From UTCHB3 sp008363265 (GTDB lineage: Bacteria; Bacteroidota; Ignavibacteria; Ignavibacteriales; Ignavibacteriaceae), in NCBI GenBank assembly GCA_045863055.1, contig BTUW01000001.1:1-64000 (forward strand): a DNA stretch of 64,000 bases. The letters are read 5' to 3'. How positions within the stretch are numbered: the stretch's first letter is position 1; the number at the start of each line of letters is the position of its first letter. Below are positions 9,101-18,133 of this stretch, one piece after another. Under the pieces are notes generated by a model, which saw only the letters and a program-made list of their open reading frames with translations, made no database searches and was not told the DNA's origin. A program made the position numbers and the translations under genes.

Positions 9101-9163
9101 ATTGCCTCCCAAAAAATGAGTATATTTAAAATTCACTTTACATCAAATTCGAGGAACATCTAA

Positions 9164-10564
9164 ATGCCGAAATACGATCTCGCCATTCTCGGTGGCGGAC
9201 CGGGTGGCTATGTTGCAGCCATTAGAGCCGGTCAGTTGGGATTTAAGACCGTGGTTATTGATAAAGACAATCTTGGCGGAATTTGCCTGAACTGGGGTTG
9301 TATACCCACCAAATCCCTCCTTAAAAACGCAGAGATCTACGATAATCTTTCAAATCACAGCAGTGATTTCGGTATCTCCTTCAAAGAACTCAGTATTGAT
9401 TTTTCCAAAGTTATTAAGAGAAGCCGCGACATTTCGGAAAGGATATCCAAAAATGTCGAAATGCTGATCAAGAAGAATAAAGTTGACCGGGTTAGAGGCT
9501 TTGGTAAACTTTCGAGCAACAGAACCATTGATATTCTTAATGAGAGTGGTGAAAAAGTTGATTCAATTGAAGCCGACAATATTATTGTTGCTACCGGAGC
9601 CAGGCCAAGAATGGTTCCTTCAATTCCTGTTGACAGAAAAGATATTATCACCAGCTCTGAAGCGATGACGCTTCCTGAACTTCCATCCAGCCTGATCGTT
9701 GTCGGCGCCGGAGCAATTGGAATCGAATTTGCATACTTCTATTCAGTTTTGGGCACCAAAGTTACCATCATCGAGATGCTCGACAGGATACTCCCGGTCG
9801 AAGACAGGGAAGTTTCTGACGCGCTTGCTAAAAGTTTTAAGAAACGCGGAATCGATATCCACACAGGTGCAGTTGTTGAATCAGCAACGCCCGGGAAGAA
9901 CGGGGTAACCGTTGTTATCACGAAAGATGGCAAAACCACAGAATTAAAAGCAGAAAAGGTACTCTCAGCGATCGGTGTAACCGGGAATGTTGAGGGGATA
10001 GGACTCGAAGAGCTCGGAGTTGAGATATTTAAGAACCATATTAAAGTTGATAAATCCAATTACGCAACCAATGTACCGGGAGTTTACGCTATAGGTGACG
10101 TAATAGGTCCACCTTGGCTGGCTCACGTTGCCAGCGCTGAAGGTATTCACTGCGTGGAGACATTAAAAGGCCTTCACACTACACCAGTGGATTACGGAAA
10201 CATTCCGGGTTGTACCTATTGCCAGCCTCAGGTGGCAAGTATCGGTCTTACGGAAGAGAAAGCCAATGAGATGGGTTACACACTTAAGATCGGCAAGTTT
10301 CCTTTCATGGCTTCCGGTAAGGCTTTCGCGATCGGTGAAAGAGACGGGTTTGTAAAACTGATATTTGATGAAAAATATGGCGAACTGCTTGGTGCTCACA
10401 TTATCGGTTCTGAAGCCACGGAAATGATCGCGGAGCTCGGGATCGCGAGGGCTCTCGAGGGCACATACGAAACAATTATTAAGACAGTTCATGCCCATCC
10501 GACACTTTCAGAGTCGGTGATGGAAGCAGCTGCCATGGCAAACGGCGAGGCCATACATATCTAA
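9164..10564 (+). CDS. lpdA: Dihydrolipoyl dehydrogenase (E3)
   Basis: E3 reoxidises the dihydrolipoyl group of E2 and passes electrons through FAD to NAD+. The 466-residue protein has the FAD-binding GGGPGG at residues 10-15, the redox-active disulfide Cys41-x4-Cys46 in GGICLNWGCIPTKS, the second Rossmann motif VVGAGAIGIEF near 180, the AIGDVIG FAD segment near 308, and the C-terminal catalytic HAHPTLSE near 443. It is the first gene of a block holding lipB, E1, E2 and lipA, so it is the dedicated E3 of that complex. Confidence 0.96.
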   Translation: MPKYDLAILGGGPGGYVAAIRAGQLGFKTVVIDKDNLGGICLNWGCIPTKSLLKNAEIYDNLSNHSSDFGISFKELSIDFSKVIKRSRDISERISKNVEMLIKKNKVDRVRGFGKLSSNRTIDILNESGEKVDSIEADNIIVATGARPRMVPSIPVDRKDIITSSEAMTLPELPSSLIVVGAGAIGIEFAYFYSVLGTKVTIIEMLDRILPVEDREVSDALAKSFKKRGIDIHTGAVVESATPGKNGVTVVITKDGKTTELKAEKVLSAIGVTGNVEGIGLEELGVEIFKNHIKVDKSNYATNVPGVYAIGDVIGPPWLAHVASAEGIHCVETLKGLHTTPVDYGNIPGCTYCQPQVASIGLTEEKANEMGYTLKIGKFPFMASGKAFAIGERDGFVKLIFDEKYGELLGAHIIGSEATEMIAELGIARALEGTYETIIKTVHAHPTLSESVMEAAAMANGEAIHI

Positions 10565-10592
10565 ATTATTATTTACTGCAGATCTCGGGCTT

Positions 10593-11246
10593 ATGCCGTA
10601 CAAAGAGGCCTGGGATCTGCAGTATTATTTGCATTCACTCCGCCACGAGGGAAAGATAGAGGATACACTTCTACTTCTTGAACATCCTCATACTTACACT
10701 TTAGGTAAAACCGCAGACAGGGCAAACCTTGTCGGTTCAGAGGACTATCTGAAGGAAAAGGGAATAGAGGTGTTTGATATTGATAGAGGCGGTGATATCA
10801 CCTATCATGGGCCAGGACAGCTTGTAGGTTATCCGATCATCGATCTGCAGAAGTGGAAACCTGATACTCATCTTTATCTCAGGACTCTTGAAGAAATGAT
10901 GATCGAACTCCTCGCAGGATATGGTATCGAGGCAGGACGGAAAGAAGCCTACACCGGTGTCTGGATCGGTGAAGGAAAGATCGCTGCTATCGGAATCAAG
11001 ATCAGCAGATGGATCACAATGCATGGATTCGCCTTCAATATTAACACCGACCTTAATCTCTTTAACGGCATAATACCATGCGGGATCAAGGACAAGAGTG
11101 TAACTTCGCTGGCCGAACTTCTGAGCAGAAAAATTGAAATGAATGATATCAAGGATAAGATCAGATCCGGGTTCGCACGACACTTCGGGCATGATCAGAT
11201 CCGTGAAGTCACTTTACAGCAACTAAGAAATTTGGAAACTTTATAA
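10593..11246 (+). CDS. lipB: Lipoyl(octanoyl) transferase LipB
   Basis: LipB moves octanoate from acyl carrier protein to the lipoyl domains of 2-oxoacid dehydrogenase E2 subunits. The family block RGGDITYHGPGQLVGYP lies near residues 63-80 and the catalytic Cys in IIPCGIKDKSVTSL near 163. The ATG at 10593 opens at MPYKEAWDLQ, but the frame upstream continues to encode family-like residues (LLFTADLGL) with no ATG, GTG or TTG before the stop at 10518-10520. The annotated start may therefore be short by 10-15 residues, with translation from a rare codon. It is flanked by lpdA and E1. Confidence 0.9.
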   Translation: MPYKEAWDLQYYLHSLRHEGKIEDTLLLLEHPHTYTLGKTADRANLVGSEDYLKEKGIEVFDIDRGGDITYHGPGQLVGYPIIDLQKWKPDTHLYLRTLEEMMIELLAGYGIEAGRKEAYTGVWIGEGKIAAIGIKISRWITMHGFAFNINTDLNLFNGIIPCGIKDKSVTSLAELLSRKIEMNDIKDKIRSGFARHFGHDQIREVTLQQLRNLETL

Positions 11247-11254
11247 GGACCGAA

Positions 11255-13339
11255 ATGGCTAGAACAGCAGCTTTGGAAGAAAAATCACCTAAAAAAAGTG
11301 CCAGATCAGGCAGTATCAATACCTTGACAAGCCTCGATAAGGAAACACTTACCACGGTTTACAGGTACATGTATCTTGCCAGGCAGATCGATAACAAGGC
11401 AATGAACCTGCTCAGGCAGGGCAAAACATTTTTCCATATTGCCGGAGCGGGGCATGAGGCCATACAGTCTGCACTCGGACTTCTGCTCGATTCCCACAAA
11501 GACTGGATATTCCCTTATTATAGGGATCTGACTCTTACTCTCATGTCAGGAATGACACCTAAAGATTTCTTCCTTGCCTGTTTTGGAAAAGCCGATGATC
11601 CAGCCTGCGGGGGCAGGCAGATGCCTTGCCATTTTGGAGTGAAGCGCCCTAATCTTGTTCCGACTCAATCGAGTCCGACCGGAACACAATTCCTTCAGGC
11701 GGTCGGTACTGCCCTTGCTTCAGAGCGTCAGGGAATAAATAATATTTCTTATGTTAGCTCAGGAGAGGGGACCACCAGTCAGGGTGAGTTCCATGAAGCA
11801 GTTAACTGGGCCTCAAGAGAGAAACTTCCGGTTTTGTTCTGTATTCAGAATAATAAATACGCGATTTCTGTTCATGTCTCCAGTCAGAGCGGCGGCGCGG
11901 GAAACAGCATTTCCGAGATGATGACCGGTTTCGCGAACCTTAAAAGATTCAAAGTCGACGGAACAAACTTCTTTGCTTCGTATGAAGCCGTGAAGGAAGC
12001 TGTTGATTCTATTAAATCCGGAAGTGGACCGGCTCTTATAGAGGCTGATACTGTCAGACTTCATTCACACTCATCGTCTGATGACCATAAAAAGTACCGT
12101 TCGGAGGATGAACTTAAAGAGGATCAGAGAAATGATCCTATATTCCGCTTCGGTCACGATGTGCTGGTTGCCGGAATATTCGATGAAGCCGAACTCGAAG
12201 CGATCAGGAATGAAGTGGATGCAACCATTAATAAAGCCGTTGACGAAGCAGCTGCTGAGAAAAACCCTGATCCATCAACGGCTGAGAGGCACGTTTTCGA
12301 TGAAAGCGGACTCCGTGAATCACTTCCTTACGAGGCTTCACAGCCTAACGGTCAGAACATAGTTATGGTTGACGCTATAAATCACGCGATGAGCGAGGAA
12401 ATGGCGGTAAATGACAAGATTTATGTGTTTGGCGAGGATATCGCAGATAAGAAAGGTGGCGTGTTCACCGCTACGAGAGGACTCTCAACTAAATACGGGA
12501 ACAGAAGAGTTTTTAACAGTCCCCTCGCTGAAGCAAGCATAGCCGGTGTCGCCACAGGCATGGCTCTTACAGGATTGAAACCAGTTGTCGAAATACAGTT
12601 CGGTGATTACATCTGGCCTGCGTTCATGCAGTTGAAGAATGAAACAGCAACTTTCAGATACCGTTCCAATAATGAATGGGCAACTCCGGTGGTTACGAGG
12701 GTTGCTGTGGGTGGCTATATCCACGGCGGCGTTTACCATAGTCAGAACATCGAGTCGATTTTTGCTCATGTTCCCGGACTTTTCGTCGCTTATCCGTCAA
12801 ATGCAGCGGACGCTAAAGGTCTTCTTAAAACCGCCATGAGGATCAACGACCCTGTTATCTTCTGCGAACACAAGGGACTTTACCGTCAGTCGTTCGCCAT
12901 GGCTCCCGAGCCGGACGAGAACTATCTTGTCCCTTTCGGCAAGGCAAAAACAGTCAGATCAGGTCATGACATCACCGTTGTAACCTGGGGTGCGCTCGTC
13001 TGGGAGTCGGTTTTTGCAGCAAAACGACTTGAGGAAGAGGGGATCAGCGTCGAAGTGATCGATATCAGAACGATCATCCCACTCGATTCGCAATCAATAT
13101 TCGATTCGGTCAGAAAAACCGGGAAGGTTATCGTTATCCATGAAGACACACTGACCGCGGGATTTGGAGCCGAGATCGTGGCGCGCGTTTCATCCGATTG
13201 CTTTGAACATTTGGATGGTCCCGTAAAACGTTATGCAGCGAAAGATGCCCACATACCTTACAGCCCCGTACTTGAAGATGCAATTCTTCCATCCAGGGAA
13301 GGCGTTTATCAGGCGATTAAAGAATTGGCAAAATATTAA
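11255..13339 (+). CDS. 2-oxoacid dehydrogenase E1, fused alpha and beta subunits
   Basis: The 694-residue protein joins both E1 subunits, normally separate polypeptides. The alpha part (about 30-340) has the thiamine diphosphate motif from GEG at 170-172 to the NN pair near 199-200. The beta part starts near residue 367 with the DAINHAMSEEMAVND segment, followed by FGEDIADKKGGVF, and ends in the usual transketolase C-terminal domain. It decarboxylates a 2-oxo acid and acylates the lipoyl group of E2. Resemblance suggests branched-chain 2-oxo acids or pyruvate; the substrate cannot be fixed from sequence. It sits between lipB and E2, 8 and 14 bases away. Confidence 0.93.
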   Translation: MARTAALEEKSPKKSARSGSINTLTSLDKETLTTVYRYMYLARQIDNKAMNLLRQGKTFFHIAGAGHEAIQSALGLLLDSHKDWIFPYYRDLTLTLMSGMTPKDFFLACFGKADDPACGGRQMPCHFGVKRPNLVPTQSSPTGTQFLQAVGTALASERQGINNISYVSSGEGTTSQGEFHEAVNWASREKLPVLFCIQNNKYAISVHVSSQSGGAGNSISEMMTGFANLKRFKVDGTNFFASYEAVKEAVDSIKSGSGPALIEADTVRLHSHSSSDDHKKYRSEDELKEDQRNDPIFRFGHDVLVAGIFDEAELEAIRNEVDATINKAVDEAAAEKNPDPSTAERHVFDESGLRESLPYEASQPNGQNIVMVDAINHAMSEEMAVNDKIYVFGEDIADKKGGVFTATRGLSTKYGNRRVFNSPLAEASIAGVATGMALTGLKPVVEIQFGDYIWPAFMQLKNETATFRYRSNNEWATPVVTRVAVGGYIHGGVYHSQNIESIFAHVPGLFVAYPSNAADAKGLLKTAMRINDPVIFCEHKGLYRQSFAMAPEPDENYLVPFGKAKTVRSGHDITVVTWGALVWESVFAAKRLEEEGISVEVIDIRTIIPLDSQSIFDSVRKTGKVIVIHEDTLTAGFGAEIVARVSSDCFEHLDGPVKRYAAKDAHIPYSPVLEDAILPSREGVYQAIKELAKY

Positions 13340-13353
13340 TACCGAGGAATTGA

Positions 13354-15030
13354 ATGAAGATCGATATTGTAATGCCCAAGATGGGTGAGAGTGTTACTGA
13401 AGGAACCATTATTAAATGGCACAAGAAACCGGGTGACGTTGTTAAAAAAGACGAGATAATCTTTGAGATCAGCACAGATAAAGTTGATACTGAGATACCC
13501 TCTCCTGAAGCAGGAGTACTAAGTGAAGTCCTCGTGAACGAGCAGGAAACGGTCGCGGTCGGCGTTGTTGTGGCCAGACTGGCAACGGATGCTGCAGATG
13601 CTGTTGTGGCGGCTCCTGCCCCTGCACAACCTGTATCAGCGCCCGTTGAGCCAAAAGTTGAGCCAGCCCCGGTTGCTGTAAGTGAATCCGCCCCCGCTAC
13701 CTCAGGATCATTAATTGATATTCCAATGCCCAAGATGGGTGAATCGGTTATGGAAGGCACCATAATCAAATGGCATAAAAAACCCGGTGACGCGGTTAAA
13801 CTTGACGAAACGTTTTTTGAAATAAGCACTGACAAAGTTGACACTGAAATAACCTCGCCTGCTGATGGTGTAGTGGCTGAAATTTTAGTTAAAGAACAGG
13901 AGACGGTTGCCGTCGGTACCATTGTTGCAAGACTGGCCGGTTCTGGCGCCTTAATTTCTGCTCCTGCCCCTGAACAGGTTGCAGCACCCGCTCCCGTTGC
14001 TGATGAGCCCTTGGCAATGCACGACATGGTAGCCCGTAACGCGGCTCCTGCCCCTGAGGTTGTTGAAGAAGCTTCCCCGGATAAATTCTTTTCACCACTC
14101 GTAATGAACATTGCCAGAAAAGAAGGGGTATCTGTAAGAGAACTCGAGTCGATTAACGGATCGGGAGTTGGTGGCAGGGTTACAAAAACCGATGTTCTGA
14201 ATTACATAGCAAGCCGCTCAAAACCAGCACAGGTACCGGTTGCACCCAAAACGGCCGCACCTGCAGTATCAACACCTCAGGTTTCAGCACCTTCAACTCC
14301 ACCGTTTACATTCAGTGGTGGTGATGTCGAGATTACCCCGATGGATAACATCCGCCGCAAGATCATGCAGCACATGGTTAACAGCCGCGATACATCAGTT
14401 CATGTAACAGGTCTCGCAGAAGTGGACATGAGCAAAATTCACCGGTTTATTCAGGCTAACAAAGACGCGGTTGAAAAGTCTGAAGGTGTGAAACTGACAT
14501 ATATGGCTTTCATTTCCCATGCAGTGATTCGTGCTTTGAGGGAATATCCGCTTGTAAATTCGACGATAGATGGTAATAACATTGTTACCAAGAAGTTCGT
14601 AAATCTGGGAATTGCTGTCGCTGTACAACCTAACGGATTGATCGTTCCAAACATTAAGAATGCTCAGGACAAGAACATTATCGGACTTGCCAAATCGATA
14701 AACGACGTGGCTCTCAGGGCACGCAACAAAAAGCTTACCCCTGATGACATCACCAACGGAACTTTCTCAATAACCAACTATGGTGTTTTTGGTACGCTGT
14801 TCGGTACACCGATCATCAATCAGCCTGAAGTGGCGATTCTGGGTGTTGGTGCAGTTGTAAAGAAACCTGTGGTGGTTGAAGTGGACGGAATTGATACAAT
14901 CGCGATCAAACCGATGATGTATCTTACACTTTCGCACGATCACAGACTTGTAGATGGCATGCTTGGAGGATTGTTCCTAAAGGCCATCAGAGAAAACCTT
15001 GAGAATTTTGACGAAAAACTGATATACTAA
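13354..15030 (+). CDS. 2-oxoacid dehydrogenase E2, dihydrolipoamide acyltransferase with two lipoyl domains
   Basis: E2 is the core of the complex and transfers the acyl group from lipoyl-lysine to CoA. There are two N-terminal lipoyl domains, residues 1-77 and about 123-197, with lipoyl lysines K43 and K161 in STDKVDTE. Ala/Pro/Val-rich linkers follow each domain. The E1/E3-binding domain spans about 246-286, and the catalytic domain ends with HxxxDG (H530, D534, G535) near the C-terminus. The two lipoyl domains are close copies at the DNA level, which points to internal duplication. It lies between E1 and lipA. Confidence 0.95.
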   Translation: MKIDIVMPKMGESVTEGTIIKWHKKPGDVVKKDEIIFEISTDKVDTEIPSPEAGVLSEVLVNEQETVAVGVVVARLATDAADAVVAAPAPAQPVSAPVEPKVEPAPVAVSESAPATSGSLIDIPMPKMGESVMEGTIIKWHKKPGDAVKLDETFFEISTDKVDTEITSPADGVVAEILVKEQETVAVGTIVARLAGSGALISAPAPEQVAAPAPVADEPLAMHDMVARNAAPAPEVVEEASPDKFFSPLVMNIARKEGVSVRELESINGSGVGGRVTKTDVLNYIASRSKPAQVPVAPKTAAPAVSTPQVSAPSTPPFTFSGGDVEITPMDNIRRKIMQHMVNSRDTSVHVTGLAEVDMSKIHRFIQANKDAVEKSEGVKLTYMAFISHAVIRALREYPLVNSTIDGNNIVTKKFVNLGIAVAVQPNGLIVPNIKNAQDKNIIGLAKSINDVALRARNKKLTPDDITNGTFSITNYGVFGTLFGTPIINQPEVAILGVGAVVKKPVVVEVDGIDTIAIKPMMYLTLSHDHRLVDGMLGGLFLKAIRENLENFDEKLIY

Positions 15031-15042
15031 GAGACGATCGAA

Positions 15043-15969
15043 TTGGAAAGAAAAACAATAAATAAACACCAGCGTGATTTTGCATCCAAGGTTCAGGATG
15101 CCAGGACACACGTTGGAAAAAGACCCGAATGGCTAAAGGTTAAACTTCCAACAGGGAAAAATTATGTCGATGTAAAGAACCTGATGCGGAATAACAACCT
15201 TAACACAGTTTGTGAGGAAGCCAAGTGCCCCAACCTCGCAGAATGCTGGAATCATAGAACTGCAACCTTCATGATCCTTGGTGACACCTGCACAAGAAGC
15301 TGCGGTTTCTGCAACATTAAAGTCGGTATGCCAAATGAACTCGATCTTGATGAACCAAGAAGAGTGGCTGACGCCGTTTCAAATCTGCAGTTGAGGCATG
15401 TTGTTATTACATCCGTAAACAGGGATGAACTTTATGACGGCGGTGCCGGTATTTTTGCTGAAACTATCAGACTCATAAGGGAAACCACACCGGACTGTAC
15501 AATCGAGATACTGATTCCGGATTTCAAAGGTTTCGAGCCTGCATATGAGATAATAATGAAAAATCCACCGGATATCCTGAATCACAACCTTGAAACAGTG
15601 CCGCGCCTGTATCATGCAGTAAGACCCCAGGCCAAGTATCAAAGAAGTCTTGACCTTATCAATTGGTTTCATAAGAGGGGTCTTAAGACCAAAAGCGGGA
15701 TCATGGTGGGGATAGGGGAGACCAAGGAAGAGGTTGTTGAACTTATGCACGATCTTGTTGATCACAAGTGTGATATTCTTACCATCGGTCAGTATCTGCA
15801 ACCCACCGTTAATCATCTTCCGGTTCATAGATTTGTGACTCCTGATGAGTTCAGTTTCTATAAGGAAGAGGGACTCAAAATGGGATTCAAGATCGTTGAA
15901 TCGGCACCGCTTGTAAGAAGTTCTTATCATGCTGACAAACAGGCCAGAATGGTTACAGTTGAAAATTAA
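15043..15969 (+). CDS. lipA: Lipoyl synthase (radical SAM)
   Basis: LipA inserts two sulfur atoms into protein-bound octanoate to finish the lipoyl cofactor. The auxiliary cluster ligands C57, C62 and C68 (CEEAKCPNLAEC) and the radical-SAM C83-x3-C87-x2-C90 (CTRSCGFC) are present, as is the C-terminal RSSYHA ligand motif. The start is TTG at 15043, because the first ATG (residue 48) is too close to the first cluster ligand. The gene follows E2 by 12 bases and closes the dehydrogenase/lipoylation block. Confidence 0.95.
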   Translation: MERKTINKHQRDFASKVQDARTHVGKRPEWLKVKLPTGKNYVDVKNLMRNNNLNTVCEEAKCPNLAECWNHRTATFMILGDTCTRSCGFCNIKVGMPNELDLDEPRRVADAVSNLQLRHVVITSVNRDELYDGGAGIFAETIRLIRETTPDCTIEILIPDFKGFEPAYEIIMKNPPDILNHNLETVPRLYHAVRPQAKYQRSLDLINWFHKRGLKTKSGIMVGIGETKEEVVELMHDLVDHKCDILTIGQYLQPTVNHLPVHRFVTPDEFSFYKEEGLKMGFKIVESAPLVRSSYHADKQARMVTVEN

Positions 15970-16044
15970 CGATGTTTTAACATATTTAGTTTTTTTACAA
16001 GCAGCGAATGGTTTTATTTAAAATCACATTTTTTTATTTTTCAG

Positions 16045-18120
16045 ATGAACATTAGAAGACTACTACTCGTAACACTCGCCTTACAGTTAACTCTGATCGC
16101 TCAGCAGGAGATACCTTCTCTGAACGCCTTTCGGAAGGACGACAATTCAAAATACACCTCGATCGGTAACCTCGGTATCACTATTACGAACTTCGGTACG
16201 TATGGCCACGGTTTTGCCCTCTGGCCACAGCAACCCTCCGGTGAATACCCAAAGGGGAGTGGCATTGAGCATATCTTCGACGGCGGCCTCTACATAGGCG
16301 GATTTATCAGCAATGATGCACAAGGTTCCGGTAAAACCGGTCCTTTTGTTACAACTGCTGCTGTGGATGCAGCATCAGTTTCAGCCAGAGGTGGTGGATT
16401 TGAATTCACAAATTCCAAAGAAGCAGTTGTAGTTGAACGCTCCTCACTTCTGACCTCCCGTTATTACAAGCCTCAGGCAGTCTCTCACCAGGATTTTGTG
16501 ATGGAGTTTACCGACACCAATCTTGTTTGGGAGAACGGTGAACCGATCCAGGAGCACAGCCCGTTGGGAGTGGGCGTTCATCTTGAAACCTATGCATGGA
16601 ATTTTCCCTTCGCTGATTTCTTCGTGATCTTTAACTACACCATCAAAAATGTCTCCAATAAATATCTCGACAGCGTTTATGTGGGATTGTGGACAGATGC
16701 CGTTGTGAGAAACACAAAGATCACTTCGCCGGGCGGTTCAGCCTTTTTTAACAAGGGCGGAAACGGCTACATGGATTCCATTAAGGTTGCTTACGAGTTT
16801 GATTCAAATGGTGATATTGGTTTTACCGATAGCTACCTCGGTATACAGTTCCTGGGCTCTGACACACCCTACGACAGTGTAAATTTTGTTAATTGGCAGT
16901 TCAGAAATACCGCGGATCCGCTTTTCTTTGCGCCTCAGACCGATCAGGACCGCTACGTAAAGATGCAGGGTTTCTTCGGAGGAAACGCAAGATACAAATA
17001 CGGAGTTACTCCCGCCACGCTTAAAACCCCTTCAAACAGGTCGATACTCCTTTCCGCGGGCGGATTCAAGAAGATAGCTCCCGGTGATTCCATCAATGTG
17101 GTGTTTGCAATTGTCGCGGCAAAAAAATTTGGTGAAGATCCTGCTGCTCTTGATTCTGATGAACAGCGAAAGAACCTTATTGTAAATGCCGACTGGGCGA
17201 TGAGAGCCTACAGCGGTGAAGACAAAAACAGAAATGGAGTACTCGATCCGGGTGAAGATCTTGACGGCGATGGAAAGATAACACGTTACATCCTGCCGGC
17301 ACCTCCAGTTTCACCGAGAGTGGTGGCAGTTCCGCAGAACGGCAAGGTTACCCTCTATTGGGACAGATCTGCCGAAGCCAGTGTTGATCCGATATCAGGT
17401 CTCCGCGATTTCGAAGGTTACAGAATATACAGATCGAACGCAGGTTTCGATTTCCAAAACAATTCTACCGAGGCTCAAGCCCTCGTGAAAATGGCTGAGT
17501 TCGACAGTACCGGAAATTCACTTTTCTTTAATACAGGCTTCCACTATGTTGAACTTGCCCAACCGGTAAAATTTGAGCGTGACCCAACAGAATACTGGTA
17601 TAAGTTCGATGTGGATAATCTACTGAACGGCTGGCAGTATCTCTTCAATATATCCGCTTTCGATAAAGGTGATCCAGTAAACCGCATCGAGAGTCTGGAA
17701 TCAAGTTATCTATTTAATATTCAAAGAGTTATCCCGGGGACACTTCCTACATCACAGGAAGATGTCGAGATCGGTGTCTATCCGAATCCATACTATGGAA
17801 ATGCTTACTGGGATGGTTCATTCGAGCGTTTGCGTAAACTCTATTTTTATAATCTACCCGCCCGTGCCGAGATCGTTATCTATACCTTGGCAGGGGATGT
17901 GATCAAGAAGATAGATCACAGCGGCAGCAGCAATGGAAGTGACCTCAGATGGTTCGAGAATTTCTCGCCGGGAGCCACTCAGAAAATGTCAGGTGGAGAG
18001 CATGCCTGGGATCTTATCTCTGACGGCGACCAGGCTATAGCTACCGGTTTGTATCTTTTCACCGTGAAAGATCTTGATACCGGTAAGATCAAAAAAGGCA
18101 AGTTTTTAGTTATCAAATAA
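16045..18120 (+). CDS. Secreted protein with FN3-like region, probably type IX exported
   Basis: This 691-residue protein of unknown function starts with a signal peptide (hydrophobic residues 5-18, then Ala-Gln-Gln). A calcium-binding style stretch DKNRNGVLDPGEDLDGDG lies near residues 393-410, followed by an FN3-like segment around 425-470 (VTLYWDRS...FEGYRIYRSN). The C-terminus, from about 580 (YPNPYYGNAYW to GLYLFTVKD), resembles a type IX sorting domain but is less canonical than in its neighbour. It opens the envelope cluster; the 75-base AT-rich gap before it may hold its promoter. A structural or surface role is likely but unproven. Confidence 0.75.
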   Translation: MNIRRLLLVTLALQLTLIAQQEIPSLNAFRKDDNSKYTSIGNLGITITNFGTYGHGFALWPQQPSGEYPKGSGIEHIFDGGLYIGGFISNDAQGSGKTGPFVTTAAVDAASVSARGGGFEFTNSKEAVVVERSSLLTSRYYKPQAVSHQDFVMEFTDTNLVWENGEPIQEHSPLGVGVHLETYAWNFPFADFFVIFNYTIKNVSNKYLDSVYVGLWTDAVVRNTKITSPGGSAFFNKGGNGYMDSIKVAYEFDSNGDIGFTDSYLGIQFLGSDTPYDSVNFVNWQFRNTADPLFFAPQTDQDRYVKMQGFFGGNARYKYGVTPATLKTPSNRSILLSAGGFKKIAPGDSINVVFAIVAAKKFGEDPAALDSDEQRKNLIVNADWAMRAYSGEDKNRNGVLDPGEDLDGDGKITRYILPAPPVSPRVVAVPQNGKVTLYWDRSAEASVDPISGLRDFEGYRIYRSNAGFDFQNNSTEAQALVKMAEFDSTGNSLFFNTGFHYVELAQPVKFERDPTEYWYKFDVDNLLNGWQYLFNISAFDKGDPVNRIESLESSYLFNIQRVIPGTLPTSQEDVEIGVYPNPYYGNAYWDGSFERLRKLYFYNLPARAEIVIYTLAGDVIKKIDHSGSSNGSDLRWFENFSPGATQKMSGGEHAWDLISDGDQAIATGLYLFTVKDLDTGKIKKGKFLVIK

Positions 18121-18133
18121 AAAAGGACCAAAA

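Noticed and set aside
13317..14111. Minus-strand open frame of 264 residues opposite the E2 gene
   Set aside because: It is rich in Ser, Thr, Ala and Gly because it mirrors the Ala/Pro/Val linkers and lipoyl domains of E2. The plus-strand gene is certain.
15379..15930. Minus-strand open frame of 183 residues opposite lipA
   Set aside because: It lies fully inside the certain lipA gene and has no recognisable features.
15970..16044. Terminator after lipA
   Set aside because: ATGTT/AACAT is only a 5-bp stem with a 2-base loop and the T-run is not adjacent, so it was not listed as a feature.
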